Assembly (NCBI RefSeq): GCF_900115715.1
Contig: NZ_FOXM01000019.1
Location: 1 to 63,589, forward strand
Direction of reading: 5' to 3'
DNA: 63,589 nt
Origin: Geopseudomonas sagittaria
Lineage (GTDB): Bacteria; Pseudomonadota; Gammaproteobacteria; Pseudomonadales; Pseudomonadaceae
This document shows, one piece after another, positions 7,851-18,280 of the stretch. Position 1 is the first letter of the stretch; the number at the start of each line of letters is the position of its first letter. Position numbers and translations under genes: made by a program. A model generated the notes under the pieces. That model was not told where the DNA came from, ran no database searches, and saw only the letters and a list, made by a program, of their open reading frames with translations.

Positions 7851-9341
7851 TCAGTGCGCGATGCACACCGACTTGATCTCGGTGTAGGCCTCGATCACCG
7901 CGCGGCCGAACTCGCGGCCGACGCCGGACTGCTTGACGCCGCCGAACGGCATGTTGGGGTCGAGCAGCACGTGGGCGTTGACCCACACGGTGCCGGCCTC
8001 GATGCGCGGCACCAGGTTCATCGCCTTGGTCAGGTCGTTGGTCCACAGGCTGGCGGCCAGGCCGTAGGGGCTGTCGTTGGCCAGGGCGATGGCCTCGTCC
8101 TCGCTGTCGAAGGCCAGCACCGAGAGCACCGGGCCGAACACCTCGTCGCGGGCGATGCTCATCTCCTGGCGCACGTCGGCCAGCACGGTGGGCTGCACGT
8201 AGAAGCCCGCTCCGGCCACCTCGCCGCCGCCGGCCACCACGCGGGCGCCCTCGCGGCGGGCCATCTCGACGTGCGCCAGCACGCTCTGCTGCTGCTTGCG
8301 CGACACCAGCGGGTTGATCGCCGCGCTGGCGTCCATGCCCGGGCCGATCTTCATCCCGCTCACCGCCGCGCCGAGGGCCGCGACGAATTCCTGATAGCGC
8401 GAGCGCTGCACGTAGAAGCGCGAGGCGGCGGCGCACACCTGGCCCTGGTTGAGCAGGCCGCCGAGCAGCGCGCCCTGCACGGCCTTGTCGAGGTCGGCGT
8501 CGGCCAGCACGATCATCGGGTTCTTGCCGCCCAGCTCGAGGGCGAAGCGGGTCATGTTCTGCATGGCGGCGATGCCGACGCCGCGGCCGACCTCAGTGGA
8601 GCCGGTGAACGACACCTTGCTGACCAGCGGGTGGCCGGCCAGGGCGTTGCCGATGCGGCTGCCGCGCCCGGTGACCAGGTTGAAGGCGCCGGCCGGCACC
8701 CCGGCCTCATGGGCCAGCTCGACCAGGCGCAGGGCCGACAGCGGCGTCTCGCTGGCCGGCTTGATCACCACGCTGCAGCCGCAGGCCAGCGCCGGCATGG
8801 CCTTCCACAGGGTGATCATCAGCGGGAAGTTCCACGGGATGATCCCGGCCACCACGCCGACCGGCTCGCGGCGGGCGAAGGCGGTGAAGCGCGCGCCCTG
8901 CGGGATAGGGATCGACACGTCGAGGCTCTGGCCCTCGATCTTGGTCGCCCAGCCGGCCATGTAGCGCATGAACTCGACGCTGGCGCCGACGTCGAGCATG
9001 CGCGAGACGTTGATCGACTTGCCCTGGTTGAGGGTCTCCAGCTGCGCCAGCTCCTCGCCGTGCTCCTCGACCAGCGCGGCGAAGCGCAACAGGATGCGCT
9101 CGCGGTCGGCCGGACGCAGGCCGGCCCATACGCCGCCCTTGAACGCGGCATGCGCCGACTGCACGGCGCGGTCGAGCAGCGCCTCGTCGGCCTCGGCCAC
9201 CTCGGCGATGCGCTCGCCGCTGGCCGGGTTGACCACCGGGCTGCGCGGGCTGTCGTCGACCAGCCACTGGCCGTCGATGAAGCAGCCGTGGCGGCGCTGG
9301 AGAAAGGCCGCAACCTGCGGCAGGACACTGACGACACTCAT
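7851..9341 (-). CDS. feaB: Phenylacetaldehyde dehydrogenase
   Basis: This NAD-dependent aldehyde dehydrogenase of 496 residues converts phenylacetaldehyde, the product of the amine dehydrogenase, to phenylacetate. Family hallmarks are visible: PWNFPLM (about 169-175), FTGSTEVG (245-252), catalytic Glu269 in LELGGK and nucleophile Cys303 in GQVCAA. The start at 9341 is chosen over an upstream extension because GAGG lies nine bases before it and the protein then begins like FeaB/PadA. Substrate assignment rests on the adjacent feaR and the aau and paa genes. The predicted FeaR site lies within 200 bases upstream. Confidence 0.88.
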   Translation of the reverse strand: MSVVSVLPQVAAFLQRRHGCFIDGQWLVDDSPRSPVVNPASGERIAEVAEADEALLDRAVQSAHAAFKGGVWAGLRPADRERILLRFAALVEEHGEELAQLETLNQGKSINVSRMLDVGASVEFMRYMAGWATKIEGQSLDVSIPIPQGARFTAFARREPVGVVAGIIPWNFPLMITLWKAMPALACGCSVVIKPASETPLSALRLVELAHEAGVPAGAFNLVTGRGSRIGNALAGHPLVSKVSFTGSTEVGRGVGIAAMQNMTRFALELGGKNPMIVLADADLDKAVQGALLGGLLNQGQVCAAASRFYVQRSRYQEFVAALGAAVSGMKIGPGMDASAAINPLVSRKQQQSVLAHVEMARREGARVVAGGGEVAGAGFYVQPTVLADVRQEMSIARDEVFGPVLSVLAFDSEDEAIALANDSPYGLAASLWTNDLTKAMNLVPRIEAGTVWVNAHVLLDPNMPFGGVKQSGVGREFGRAVIEAYTEIKSVCIAH

Positions 9342-9476
9342 CTTCACACCTCGTATCCGCTCTGGCGCGGGCGACGCTGGCTGCGCCGCCGCGGGACGCC
9401 GGACGGAGGCAAACAGCAACGCCCGGCATGGGCAGGCCATTGTGCGCAGGCGGATGGCGGGGTTCTTGTGGATGCA

Positions 9477-9518
9477 TGCCAGGCGCATTGCTCAGGCTGC
9501 CAGCCTGCGCCATGCGCC
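9477..9518 (-). promoter_or_regulatory. Candidate FeaR operator upstream of feaB
   Basis: On the minus strand TGGCA occurs at 9502-9498 and again at 9481-9477, a 21-bp direct repeat. The adjoining blocks GGCGCATGGCGCAGGC and TGGCAGCCTGAGCAATGC match those upstream of aauB; there they are separated by 11 extra bases, about one helical turn. The element lies 136-177 bases before the feaB start. Confidence 0.5.
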
Positions 9519-9534
9519 GGGGATGCGCGCGGGC

Positions 9535-10458
9535 TCAGCCGTCGGGGCGGTGGCGCTTGCGGTACTCGCCGGGCGACACGCCGAAGCGCGCCTTGAAGGC
9601 GGTGGAGAAGTAGCTGGAATCGGAGAACCCCCAGGCATAGCCGAGCGCCGACAGCTTGAGGTCGCTGCCGGCGTGGCGCAGCGCCTCGGCGCACAGGTCC
9701 AGGCGGCGGTTGCGGATGTACTGCGCCACCACCAGCTCCTTGCGCGCGAACATGCGGTACAGGCCGCGCAGCGACACGCCGATCTCGCGGGCGAGCAGCT
9801 CCGGGCACAGTTCCGGCTCGCAGATGTGCCGCTCGATGAACGCCAGCGCACGGCGGAACAGCCGCTCGTGCAGGTCGTCGACATTCTCGCTGGCGCTGAT
9901 CGCCGGACGCAGCAGGCTGACCAGCGCATCCAGGGTCGCCTCGCTTTCCAGCAGGCTGAGCCCCTCCTGGCGCGCCGACTCGTGCACCAGGCTGTTGGCC
10001 AGCACCGCCACCGGCGTGTGCGCCGCGATCACCTCGCAACTGCGCACCGCGGCGAAGCGCAGGCTGCGCTCGACCACCTCGCGCGGCAGGATCAGGCTGA
10101 GCTGGCGCGCCCCGGCGCCATAGCTGAAGTCGCTGGGCCGCGCGGCGTCGATCAGAGTGATGTCGCCCGGCTCGAGCACGATGCGCTGCGCGTCCTGCGC
10201 CATGCAGGCGCTGCCGGCGAGCTGGAACACCGCGTAGTAGCCCTTGCCGTCATTCGCCGCCACCTCCTGCGGGGTGCGGTAGAGACGGGCATGGGCGATG
10301 TCGACGAAGGACATCTGCAGCGCGCCGCCGCGGTACTGCTCGATGGCGCCGGCGAACTCGGGGCCGAGCGCCTTGGCGCAGAAGCGCCCGCACAGCGCGT
10401 TGACCCGCTGCAGCCAGCCGTCGAGCGCCTCGTCCACCGTGGTCTGCCTACTGTTCAT
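9535..10458 (-). CDS. feaR: AraC-family activator of aromatic amine catabolism (FeaR-like)
   Basis: The 307-residue regulator has an N-terminal AraC-binding-like sensor domain and a C-terminal pair of helix-turn-helix motifs (about residues 205-305, including LAREIGVSLRGLYRMFA and YAWGFSDSSYFSTAFKARFG). The position directly upstream of feaB on the same strand, with its own short intergenic region, matches FeaR, which in E. coli activates feaB and the amine oxidase gene tynA in response to the aldehyde or amine. Here the amine-oxidising partner is aauBEDA instead. The start at 10458 gives the full sensor domain. Confidence 0.82.
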   Translation of the reverse strand: MNSRQTTVDEALDGWLQRVNALCGRFCAKALGPEFAGAIEQYRGGALQMSFVDIAHARLYRTPQEVAANDGKGYYAVFQLAGSACMAQDAQRIVLEPGDITLIDAARPSDFSYGAGARQLSLILPREVVERSLRFAAVRSCEVIAAHTPVAVLANSLVHESARQEGLSLLESEATLDALVSLLRPAISASENVDDLHERLFRRALAFIERHICEPELCPELLAREIGVSLRGLYRMFARKELVVAQYIRNRRLDLCAEALRHAGSDLKLSALGYAWGFSDSSYFSTAFKARFGVSPGEYRKRHRPDG

Positions 10459-10515
10459 CGCTGCTCACCTCGCGCTCGGCGCTGCTCGGCATGCCGGGCA
10501 GCGCCCGCTGACGGA

Positions 10516-11109
10516 TCAGGAGGCGTCCTTGGGCTTCACCTCGGAAGCCGGCAGGCTCGGCCGCTCGGCCTCCAGCTCGGTCAGCGGCGCGCACTCCTCC
10601 ATGGCCTCGCGGCAGCGCTGGGCGAGCACCTGGTACTCGCGGGTGCCGGCCTGCTTCCAGCGCACTTCCTTGTCGGTGAGCTGGCGGCTGACCCGCGCCG
10701 GCGCGCCCATCACCAGCGACTGCTCCTCGCAGCTAAAGCCGGCCTTGACGAAGGCGCAGGCGGCGACGATCGAGCGCGGCGCGATCTGCGCGTCGTCCAT
10801 CACCACGGCGTTCATGCCGACCATCGCGTCCTCGCCGATCTGACAGCCGTGCAGCACCGCGCCGTGGCCGATGTGACCGTTGCGGGCGATACGGGTGACG
10901 CTCGCCGGGAAGCCGTGGATCACGCAGGTGTCCTGCAGGTTGGCGCCCTCCTCGAGGACGATGCGTCCGAAGTCGCCGCGCAGGCTGGCCAGCGGACCGA
11001 CGTAGCAGCCGGCGCCGACGATCACGTCGCCGATCAGCACCGCGGTGGGATGCACGTAGGCGTCGGGGTGGACCACCGGGGTGACGCCGGCGTAACGGTA
11101 GCAGGGCAT
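10516..11109 (-). CDS. paaY: Gamma-class carbonic anhydrase-like thioesterase PaaY
   Basis: The 197-residue protein is a left-handed beta-helix hexapeptide-repeat enzyme (many I/V-G-x-x-x repeats, residues about 10-150). It carries the metal-site histidines of gamma carbonic anhydrases in CVIHGF and [12 protein letters not shown]. PaaY hydrolyses CoA thioesters, including dead-end ring CoA adducts such as 2-hydroxycyclohepta-1,4,6-triene-1-formyl-CoA, which protects free CoA and allows tropone formation. It lies downstream of paaN on the same strand, separated by a palindromic repeat, so it is probably cotranscribed. The start at 11109 gives the normal MPCYRY-type N-terminus. Confidence 0.88.
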   Translation of the reverse strand: MPCYRYAGVTPVVHPDAYVHPTAVLIGDVIVGAGCYVGPLASLRGDFGRIVLEEGANLQDTCVIHGFPASVTRIARNGHIGHGAVLHGCQIGEDAMVGMNAVVMDDAQIAPRSIVAACAFVKAGFSCEEQSLVMGAPARVSRQLTDKEVRWKQAGTREYQVLAQRCREAMEECAPLTELEAERPSLPASEVKPKDAS

Positions 11110-11148
11110 GGGGATTCCTCGTTTCTTGTTGTTGGTCTTTGCGGGTCT

Positions 11149-11234
11149 CCCCTCTCCCCTTGGGAGAGGGGCCGGGGGTGAGGGTACGCTGCCGGCCACC
11201 CTCACCCCAACCCTCTCCCGCCAGCGGGAGAGGG
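11149..11234. repeat. Palindromic intergenic repeat (CCCTCTCCC type)
   Basis: Two inverted repeats, CCCCTCTCCC/GGGAGAGGGG and CCCTCTCCCGC/GCGGGAGAGGG, flank a GGGTGAGGGT/ACCCTCACCC inner pair. A related partial copy is found at 34904-34942. It resembles extragenic palindromes scattered in GC-rich proteobacteria. It could attenuate paaY expression relative to paaN. Confidence 0.7.
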
Positions 11235-11242
11235 AGCCAAAA

Positions 11243-12916
11243 TCAGGCGTGACGCCGACTCTGCACCACCACGAAGCGCCGCGCCACGAAGGCCGCGTCG
11301 GTCAGCGCGGCGTTGGCCGCCGGGTTGCCGCCGGTGCCGTGGAAGTCGCTGAACGCCGCCGACTGGTTGACGAACAGGCCGTTGTCCAGGTTGATCGACA
11401 GCGCCACGGCGACATCCTGCGCCAGTTCCTCGGCCTGCTCCAGCACCGCCTCGTCGGTGGAATACACCGCCAGGGTCAGCGCGCCCTTCTCGCCGAGGGT
11501 CTCGCGCACCAGCTGCAGGCTGTGCGCGGTGTCGTCGGTGGCGATGACGAAGCTGATCGGCCCGAAGCGCTCTTCCGCATACGCATCGCGCTCACTGGCG
11601 TCGACCTTGAGCAGCAGCGGGGTGCGCACGCGCGCCGCGGGGTACTCGGGATGCACGCGCGCCTCGCTGTCCAGGAGCACCTCGCCCAGTGCGCGGCAGG
11701 CGTCGATGCGCGCCAGGGTGGCCTCGGACTGGATGCAGCCGAGCACGCTGCAGGCGCGCTCGTTGTCGGCGAGGAACTTGCTCACCGCCGTGGCCAGCGC
11801 CTGCGCCACCTCGTCGAAGCCCAGCACGCCCTCCGGGGTGCGGATGCCCCCGCGCGGCACGTAGATGGCCTGCGGGGTGGTGCACATCTGCCCGGAGTAC
11901 AGGCTGAGGCTGAACGCCAGGTTGCGCGCCACCGCCTTGAGGTCGGTCACGCTGTCGATCACCACGCTGTTGAGGCCGGACTTCTCGGTGAACACCTGAG
12001 CCTGGCGGGCGTTGTCCTCCAGCCAGTTGCCGAAGGCACTGGAGCCGGTGAAGTCGATCACCTTGACCCGCGGATCGAGGGCCAGCTGCTTGGCCACCGG
12101 CGCATCGAGGGTGTCCGGCACCAGGCTGACCAGCGCCGGGTCGAAGCCGGCCTCGGCGAGCACCTGCTGGGCGACGCGCACGGTCATCGCCACCGGCAGG
12201 ATGGCGCCGGGGTGCGCCTTGACCAGCACCGGGTTGCCGGTGGCCAGGCTGGCGAACAGCCCCGGGTAGGTGTTCCAGGTCGGGAAGGTCGAGCAGGCGA
12301 TCACCAGGGCGATGCCGCGCGGCACGATGTGGAAGCGCTTGTCGACCACCAGCGGGTCGAGCTTGCCCTGCGGCTTGGTCCAGCGCGCCGCTTCCGGCAC
12401 CTCGCGCAGCAGCTTCCAGGCCTGCGCCACCGCCTCCAGGCCGCGGTCCTGGGAATGCGGGCCGGCGGCCTGGAAAGCCATCGGCAGGCCCTGGCCGGTG
12501 GTGTGCACGGCGGCGTGGGCGATGTCGAAGCTCTGCGCGTTGAGGCGCTGGAGGATCTCCAGGCACACGCCGATCCACGCCTGCGGGCCGGCGGCGCGCC
12601 AGGCCGGCAGCTGCGCCTGCAGGTGAGTCAGCAGGGCGTCGAGGTCCGGCTGATCGTAGGTGATGCCGAGATCGAAGCCGTAGGGCGAGCGCTCACCGCC
12701 GACGCGGCCCTTGACCGCCGGGCAGGCCAGCTCGAAGTGGCGGCCTTGCAGCGCCGCGAAGTTGGCCGGGCCGGCGGCCAGCGCCTCCTCGCCATAGGGC
12801 CGCTGGCTTTCCGGATAGGGCGTCCAGTGGTCGCGACTGGCGATGGCCTCGATGGCGCGCTCGAGCAGCGGCTGGTGGCGGGCGAACAGGTCGAGTGCGG
12901 AGACGGATGCAGGCAC
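11243..12916 (-). CDS. paaN: Aldehyde-dehydrogenase-family protein PaaN
   Basis: The protein of 557 residues belongs to the PaaN aldehyde dehydrogenase family found in paa clusters, which lacks a MaoC hydratase domain. Visible elements are [10 protein letters not shown] (287-296), Glu311 in EKSGLN and the catalytic Cys345 in [10 protein letters not shown] place the start at a GTG at 12916, because GAGGA lies about ten bases upstream and the protein then starts near the conserved LFARHQPLL. An ATG at 12961 has no ribosome-binding site. The substrate is presumably an open-chain CoA semialdehyde of the pathway. Because paaZ is also present, the two may overlap in function. Confidence 0.8.
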   Translation of the reverse strand: MPASVSALDLFARHQPLLERAIEAIASRDHWTPYPESQRPYGEEALAAGPANFAALQGRHFELACPAVKGRVGGERSPYGFDLGITYDQPDLDALLTHLQAQLPAWRAAGPQAWIGVCLEILQRLNAQSFDIAHAAVHTTGQGLPMAFQAAGPHSQDRGLEAVAQAWKLLREVPEAARWTKPQGKLDPLVVDKRFHIVPRGIALVIACSTFPTWNTYPGLFASLATGNPVLVKAHPGAILPVAMTVRVAQQVLAEAGFDPALVSLVPDTLDAPVAKQLALDPRVKVIDFTGSSAFGNWLEDNARQAQVFTEKSGLNSVVIDSVTDLKAVARNLAFSLSLYSGQMCTTPQAIYVPRGGIRTPEGVLGFDEVAQALATAVSKFLADNERACSVLGCIQSEATLARIDACRALGEVLLDSEARVHPEYPAARVRTPLLLKVDASERDAYAEERFGPISFVIATDDTAHSLQLVRETLGEKGALTLAVYSTDEAVLEQAEELAQDVAVALSINLDNGLFVNQSAAFSDFHGTGGNPAANAALTDAAFVARRFVVVQSRRHA

Positions 12917-12986
12917 GGCGGGGTCCTCGTAAGTGACGGGGCTGACCGACAAACAAGACATTTGTCTAATGCCAGACCACTTTCTT

Positions 12987-13213
12987 GTATCACATCACGA
13001 TAACCGCGCCCGACGGAGAAATCCATACACGGGGCAAAGCCCTTGAAAATCAAGGGAATGGCAGGAAAACAGCGCTTCTCAGCGGGATTTTCCGGGCATT
13101 CAGGCGCCCCGCCCGGCCTCGCCACCGTCCGTCGGCACTGACACGGATAGCGATAAAACAGACACGGAAAATGACTTTGAATTTATTGATCCGTATCACT
13201 TTATGGGTATACT
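12987..13213. promoter_or_regulatory. Divergent paaN/paaF control region with PaaX-like motifs
   Basis: The 423-base gap between paaN and paaF is AT-richer than the genes. Two GTATCAC motifs occur (12987-12993 and 13193-13199; RTGATAC on the other strand), similar to the RTGATTC core of the E. coli PaaX box. The paaF promoter is TTGATC (13186-13191), a 16-bp spacer and TATACT (13208-13213), so a repressor at the second motif would cover the spacer. It is nearly identical to the dctP promoter. Nothing else is recognised in the gap. Confidence 0.55.
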
Positions 13214-13339
13214 CGACTGAAACGGCTGCTCCGCAAACAGCCTCACAGGCCCCATCCAGAGAGCCTGCTGGCGGACGCAACAACAATTCCAAGAAACGAG
13301 CCCGGCCCCGGCCGGCGTGCACCGCGAGGATGTTTCTCC

Positions 13340-14113
13340 ATGCCTCAGACCCTGAGCGTCCTGCCTCCCGAACAGGGCGTGCGCCTGATCACCCTGCAGC
13401 GCCCCGAGGCGCTCAACGCCCTCAACACCCAGCTGCTCGGCGAACTCGCCGCCGAACTGGATGCCGCCGAAGCCTGCGCCGACACCCGCGCCGTGGTCAT
13501 CACCGGCAGCCGCCGCGCCTTCGCCGCCGGCGCCGACATCAAGGAAATGGCCGAGCGCGACCTGGTCGGCATCCTCGAAGATCCGCGCCTGGCCCACTGG
13601 CAGCGCATCACCCGCTTCTCCAAGCCGCTGATCGCCGCGGTCAACGGCTTCGCCCTCGGCGGCGGCTGCGAGCTGGCCATGCACGCCGACATCCTCATCG
13701 CCGGCGAGGACGCCCAGTTCGGCCAGCCGGAAATCAACCTGGCGATCATGCCCGGCGCCGGCGGCACCCAGCGCCTGCTGCGCGCGGTCGGCAAGTCGCT
13801 AGCCATGCAGATGGTCCTCACCGGCGAGCCGATCGGCGCCCGCCGCGCCCTCGAGGCCGGCCTGGTCAGCGAGATCACCCAGCCGGAACTGACCGTCGAG
13901 CGCGCCGTGGCCATCGCCCGCAAGATCGCCGAGAAGGCGCCGCTGGCCGTGCGCCTGGCCAAGGAAGCCCTGCTCAAGGCCGAGGACACCGACCTGGCCA
14001 GCGGCCTGCGCTTCGAGCGCCACGCCTTCACCCTGCTGGCCGGCACCGAGGATCGCAACGAGGGCATCCGTGCCTTCCAGGAAAAGCGTCGGCCGATCTA
14101 CAAGGGCCGCTGA
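13340..14113 (+). CDS. paaF: 2,3-dehydroadipyl-CoA hydratase
   Basis: This crotonase-family enzyme of 257 residues hydrates 2,3-dehydroadipyl-CoA to 3-hydroxyadipyl-CoA in the beta-oxidation-like part of the pathway. The oxyanion-hole segments AFAAGADIKEM (about 65-75) and ALGGGCELAM (about 104-113) are intact, and the acid/base pair typical of hydratases is expected around NLAIMPGAGGTQRL. GCGAGGA lies before the ATG at 13340. It is the first gene of paaFGHIJK, downstream of the predicted PaaX-controlled promoter. Confidence 0.9.
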   Translation: MPQTLSVLPPEQGVRLITLQRPEALNALNTQLLGELAAELDAAEACADTRAVVITGSRRAFAAGADIKEMAERDLVGILEDPRLAHWQRITRFSKPLIAAVNGFALGGGCELAMHADILIAGEDAQFGQPEINLAIMPGAGGTQRLLRAVGKSLAMQMVLTGEPIGARRALEAGLVSEITQPELTVERAVAIARKIAEKAPLAVRLAKEALLKAEDTDLASGLRFERHAFTLLAGTEDRNEGIRAFQEKRRPIYKGR

Positions 14114-14181
14114 GCGCGCCTGTCGCCCGCGAGCATTCCGGGGTCGCCCCGCGCCCCTCTACTAATAAGAGAACGCCTTTC

Positions 14182-14973
14182 ATGAGCTTCGAACACATCC
14201 TCTTCACCATCGAGCAGGGCGTCGCCAGCCTGACCCTGAACCGCCCGGACCAGCTCAACAGCTTCAACGCGCAGATGCACAAGGAAGTCCGCGAGGCCCT
14301 CAAGCAGGTGCGCCAGAACGCCGAGGTGCGCTGCCTGCTGATCACCGGCGCCGGCCGCGGCTTCTGCGCAGGGCAAGATCTGGGCGACCGCAACGTGGCC
14401 CCGGGCACTGCCGCCCCGGACCTGGGCGAGTCGATCGAGAAGAACTACAACCCGCTGATCCGCGCCCTGCGCGACCTGCCGATGCCGGTGATCTGTGCGG
14501 TCAACGGCGTGGCTGCCGGCGCCGGCGCCAACATCGCCCTGGCCTGCGACATCACCCTGGCCGCGAAGTCGGCCAGCTTCATCCAGGCGTTCTGCAAGAT
14601 CGGCCTGGTGCCGGATTCCGGCGGCACCTGGACCCTGCCGCGCGCGGTCGGCATGGCCCGCGCCAAGGCCCTCGCCCTGCTGGGTGACCGCCTCTCCGCC
14701 GAGCAGGCCGAGCAGTGGGGGATGATCTGGCGCTGCGTCGACGACGCCGCCCTGCAGGACGAGGCCCTCAAGCTGGCCCGCCAGCTGGCCACCCAGCCGA
14801 CCTACGGCCTGGCGCTGATCAAGCGCGCGCTGAACGCCAGCGCCAGCAACAGCTTCGACGAGCAGCTCGACCTGGAGCGCGACCTGCAGCGCCTGGCCGG
14901 GCGCAGCGAAGACTACCGTGAAGGCGTCAGCGCCTTCATGGCCAAGCGCACTCCTGAATTCAAGGGCCGTTGA
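14182..14973 (+). CDS. paaG: 1,2-epoxyphenylacetyl-CoA isomerase
   Basis: The 263-residue crotonase-family protein isomerises ring-1,2-epoxyphenylacetyl-CoA to oxepin-CoA and also moves the double bond in later intermediates. It has GFCAGQDLGDRN (about residues 64-75), GVAAGAGANIALACD (about 108-122) and the PaaG-typical GLVPDSGGTWTLPRAVG. The start ATG at 14182 follows an AAGAGAA stretch and gives the standard MSFEHILF N-terminus. Its stop is one base before paaH begins. Confidence 0.92.
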   Translation: MSFEHILFTIEQGVASLTLNRPDQLNSFNAQMHKEVREALKQVRQNAEVRCLLITGAGRGFCAGQDLGDRNVAPGTAAPDLGESIEKNYNPLIRALRDLPMPVICAVNGVAAGAGANIALACDITLAAKSASFIQAFCKIGLVPDSGGTWTLPRAVGMARAKALALLGDRLSAEQAEQWGMIWRCVDDAALQDEALKLARQLATQPTYGLALIKRALNASASNSFDEQLDLERDLQRLAGRSEDYREGVSAFMAKRTPEFKGR

Positions 14974-14974
14974 G

Positions 14975-16492
14975 ATGAGCGCACTGCATAAAGACGCCGC
15001 CATCGCGGTGATCGGCGCCGGCGCCATGGGTGCCGGCATCGCCCAGGTCGCCGCCCAGGCCGGCCATCCGGTCGCCCTGTACGACACCCGCGAAGGCGCC
15101 GCCGCCCAGGCCATCGCCGGCATCGCCAAGCAGCTCGGCAAGCGCGTCGACGCCGGCAAGCTGGACGCCGCCGAGCGCGACGCCGTGGTTGCCCGTCTGA
15201 CCCCGGCCGCCCGCCTCGAGGACCTCGCCGGCAGCGCCCTGGTGGTCGAGGCCATCGTCGAGAACCTCGAGGTCAAGCGCGGCCTGTTCGCCCAGCTGGA
15301 AGCGATCTGCGGCGACGACTGCATCCTCGCCAGCAACACCTCCTCGCTGTCGATCACCTCGCTGGCTGCCACCCTCAAGCGCCCCGAGCGCGTCGCCGGC
15401 CTGCACTTCTTCAACCCGGCGCCGGTGATGGCCCTGGTCGAGATCGTCGCCGGCCTGGCCAGCGACAAGGCGATCACCGACTGCCTGTACGCCACCGCCA
15501 AGGCGTGGGGCAAGAAGCCGGTGCACACCAAGTCCACCCCGGGCTTCATCGTCAACCGCGTCGCCCGGCCGTTCTACGCCGAGAGCCTGCGCCTGCTGCA
15601 GGAAGGCGCCAGCGACTGCGCCAGCCTCGACGCCCTGCTGCGCGACGCCGGCGGCTTCCGCATGGGCGCCTTCGAGCTGACCGACCTGATCGGCCACGAC
15701 GTCAACTACGCGGTGACCTGCTCGGTGTTCAACGCCTACTACGGCGACTTCCGCTTCCAGCCGTCCTTGATCCAGAAGGAGCTGGTCGACGCCGGCCGCT
15801 TCGGCCGCAAGAGCGGCCGCGGCTTCTACGACTACGCCGAAGGCGCCGAGCGCCCCGCCGCGCAGAGCCTGCCGACCGCCGCCAAGCCCGCCTGCGTGGT
15901 GGTGGAAGGCGACCTCGGCCCGGCCGCCGCGCTGGTCGAGCGCCTGCAGGCTGCCGGCATCGAAATCATCCGCCGCGACGGCGCCGGCCTGCTGCGCGTC
16001 GGCGAAGTGGTGCTGGCGTTGAGCGACGGCCGCATGGCCGCCGAGCGCGCCCGCGATGAAGGTCTGCGCAACCTGGCGCTGTTCGACCTGGCGCTGGATT
16101 ACGCGAAAGCGACCCGCCTGGCCGTGGCCTTCGCCGCCGGCAGCGACGAAGCCGCGCGCGAAGCGGTCGCCGGCCTGCTGCAGGCCGCCGGCATCGCCGT
16201 CACCGAGGTGACCGACAGCCCGGCGCTGGTGGTGCTGCGCACCGTCGCCATGCTCGCCAACGAGGCCGCCGATGCCGTACTGCAGGGCGTAGGCTCTGCC
16301 GCCGACATCGACCTGGCGATGTGCGCCGGGGTGAACTATCCCAAGGGCCCGCTGGCCTGGGCCGATGCCATCGGCGTCGGCACCGTGCTGGGCGCGCTCG
16401 ACCACCTGCAGCGCAGCTACGGCGAGGACCGCTATCGCCCATCCCTGCTGCTGCGCCGTCTGCACTGCGCCGGAGAGCGTTTCCATGGCTGA
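14975..16492 (+). CDS. paaH: 3-hydroxyadipyl-CoA dehydrogenase
   Basis: The 505-residue NAD-dependent enzyme oxidises 3-hydroxyadipyl-CoA to 3-oxoadipyl-CoA. It has an N-terminal Rossmann domain (AVIGAGAMGAGIAQ, about 10-23), the SNTSSL and HFFNPAPVM signatures of 3-hydroxyacyl-CoA dehydrogenases and a duplicated C-terminal helical domain. This longer PaaH/PaaC type is usual for paa clusters. The stop overlaps the start of paaI by eight bases. Confidence 0.92.
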   Translation: MSALHKDAAIAVIGAGAMGAGIAQVAAQAGHPVALYDTREGAAAQAIAGIAKQLGKRVDAGKLDAAERDAVVARLTPAARLEDLAGSALVVEAIVENLEVKRGLFAQLEAICGDDCILASNTSSLSITSLAATLKRPERVAGLHFFNPAPVMALVEIVAGLASDKAITDCLYATAKAWGKKPVHTKSTPGFIVNRVARPFYAESLRLLQEGASDCASLDALLRDAGGFRMGAFELTDLIGHDVNYAVTCSVFNAYYGDFRFQPSLIQKELVDAGRFGRKSGRGFYDYAEGAERPAAQSLPTAAKPACVVVEGDLGPAAALVERLQAAGIEIIRRDGAGLLRVGEVVLALSDGRMAAERARDEGLRNLALFDLALDYAKATRLAVAFAAGSDEAAREAVAGLLQAAGIAVTEVTDSPALVVLRTVAMLANEAADAVLQGVGSAADIDLAMCAGVNYPKGPLAWADAIGVGTVLGALDHLQRSYGEDRYRPSLLLRRLHCAGERFHG

Positions 16493-16954
16493 GCATCATC
16501 ACAATAACGACGACAACCAGCTGCCGCCCCAGGAACTGGCCGAGGCCTGCGCCGAAGCCATGTACGAGCGCGACCTGGCGGTGCGCCACCTCGGCATCAA
16601 GGTGCTGCGCATGGCGCCGGGCGAGGCCGACCTGCAGATGACCATCAGCGAGATCATGATCCAGGGTCACAACAGCTGCCACGGCGGCTACCTGTTCACC
16701 CTCGCCGACTCGGCGTTCGCCTACGCTTGCAACAGCTACGACGACGCCACCGTGGCGCTCGGCGCCAGCATCGACTTCATCGCCCCCGGCCGCCTCGGCG
16801 ACGTGCTCACCGCACGCGCCAGCCAGGTCAGCCGCAGCGGCCGCACCGGCAACTACGACGTGCGCATCGAGAACCAGCACGGCCAACTGATCGCCGTGTT
16901 CCACGGCAAGTCCTACAAGATCCGCGGCACCGTCCGCCAGCAGGAGAACCAGGC

Positions 16955-16958
<4 letters not shown>
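16485..16958 (+). CDS. paaI: Hydroxyphenylacetyl-CoA thioesterase PaaI
   Basis: The 157-residue hotdog-fold thioesterase contains the PaaI signature HNSCHGGYLFTLADSAFAYA around residues 62-81, with the active-site Asp in it. It releases CoA from dead-end hydroxyphenylacetyl-CoA products. It overlaps paaH at its start and paaJ at its end (ATGA at 16955). The N-terminus has a short histidine/asparagine-rich stretch (HHHNNDDN), probably disordered. Confidence 0.92.
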
Positions 16959-18160
<1,202 letters not shown>

Positions 18161-18165
18161 TACCG

Positions 18166-18250
18166 GGCGTAGCGCGGTTCGCCCCGTAATCGCGCTACGC
18201 CAGCGACACAACACACAACAACAAGAACGGGCGGCCTCGCCAGTCGCCCG
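18166..18250. repeat. Two intergenic hairpins between paaJ and paaK
   Basis: An inverted repeat GGCGTAGCGCG/CGCGCTACGCC (18166-18201) is followed by a second, ACGGGCG/CGCCCGT (about 18226-18250). Neither has a T run, so these look like extragenic palindromes or mRNA-stability elements rather than a terminator; paaK probably remains in the operon. Confidence 0.6.
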
Positions 18251-18280
18251 TGGCTCCACACAAGAACAACGAGAGATGCC

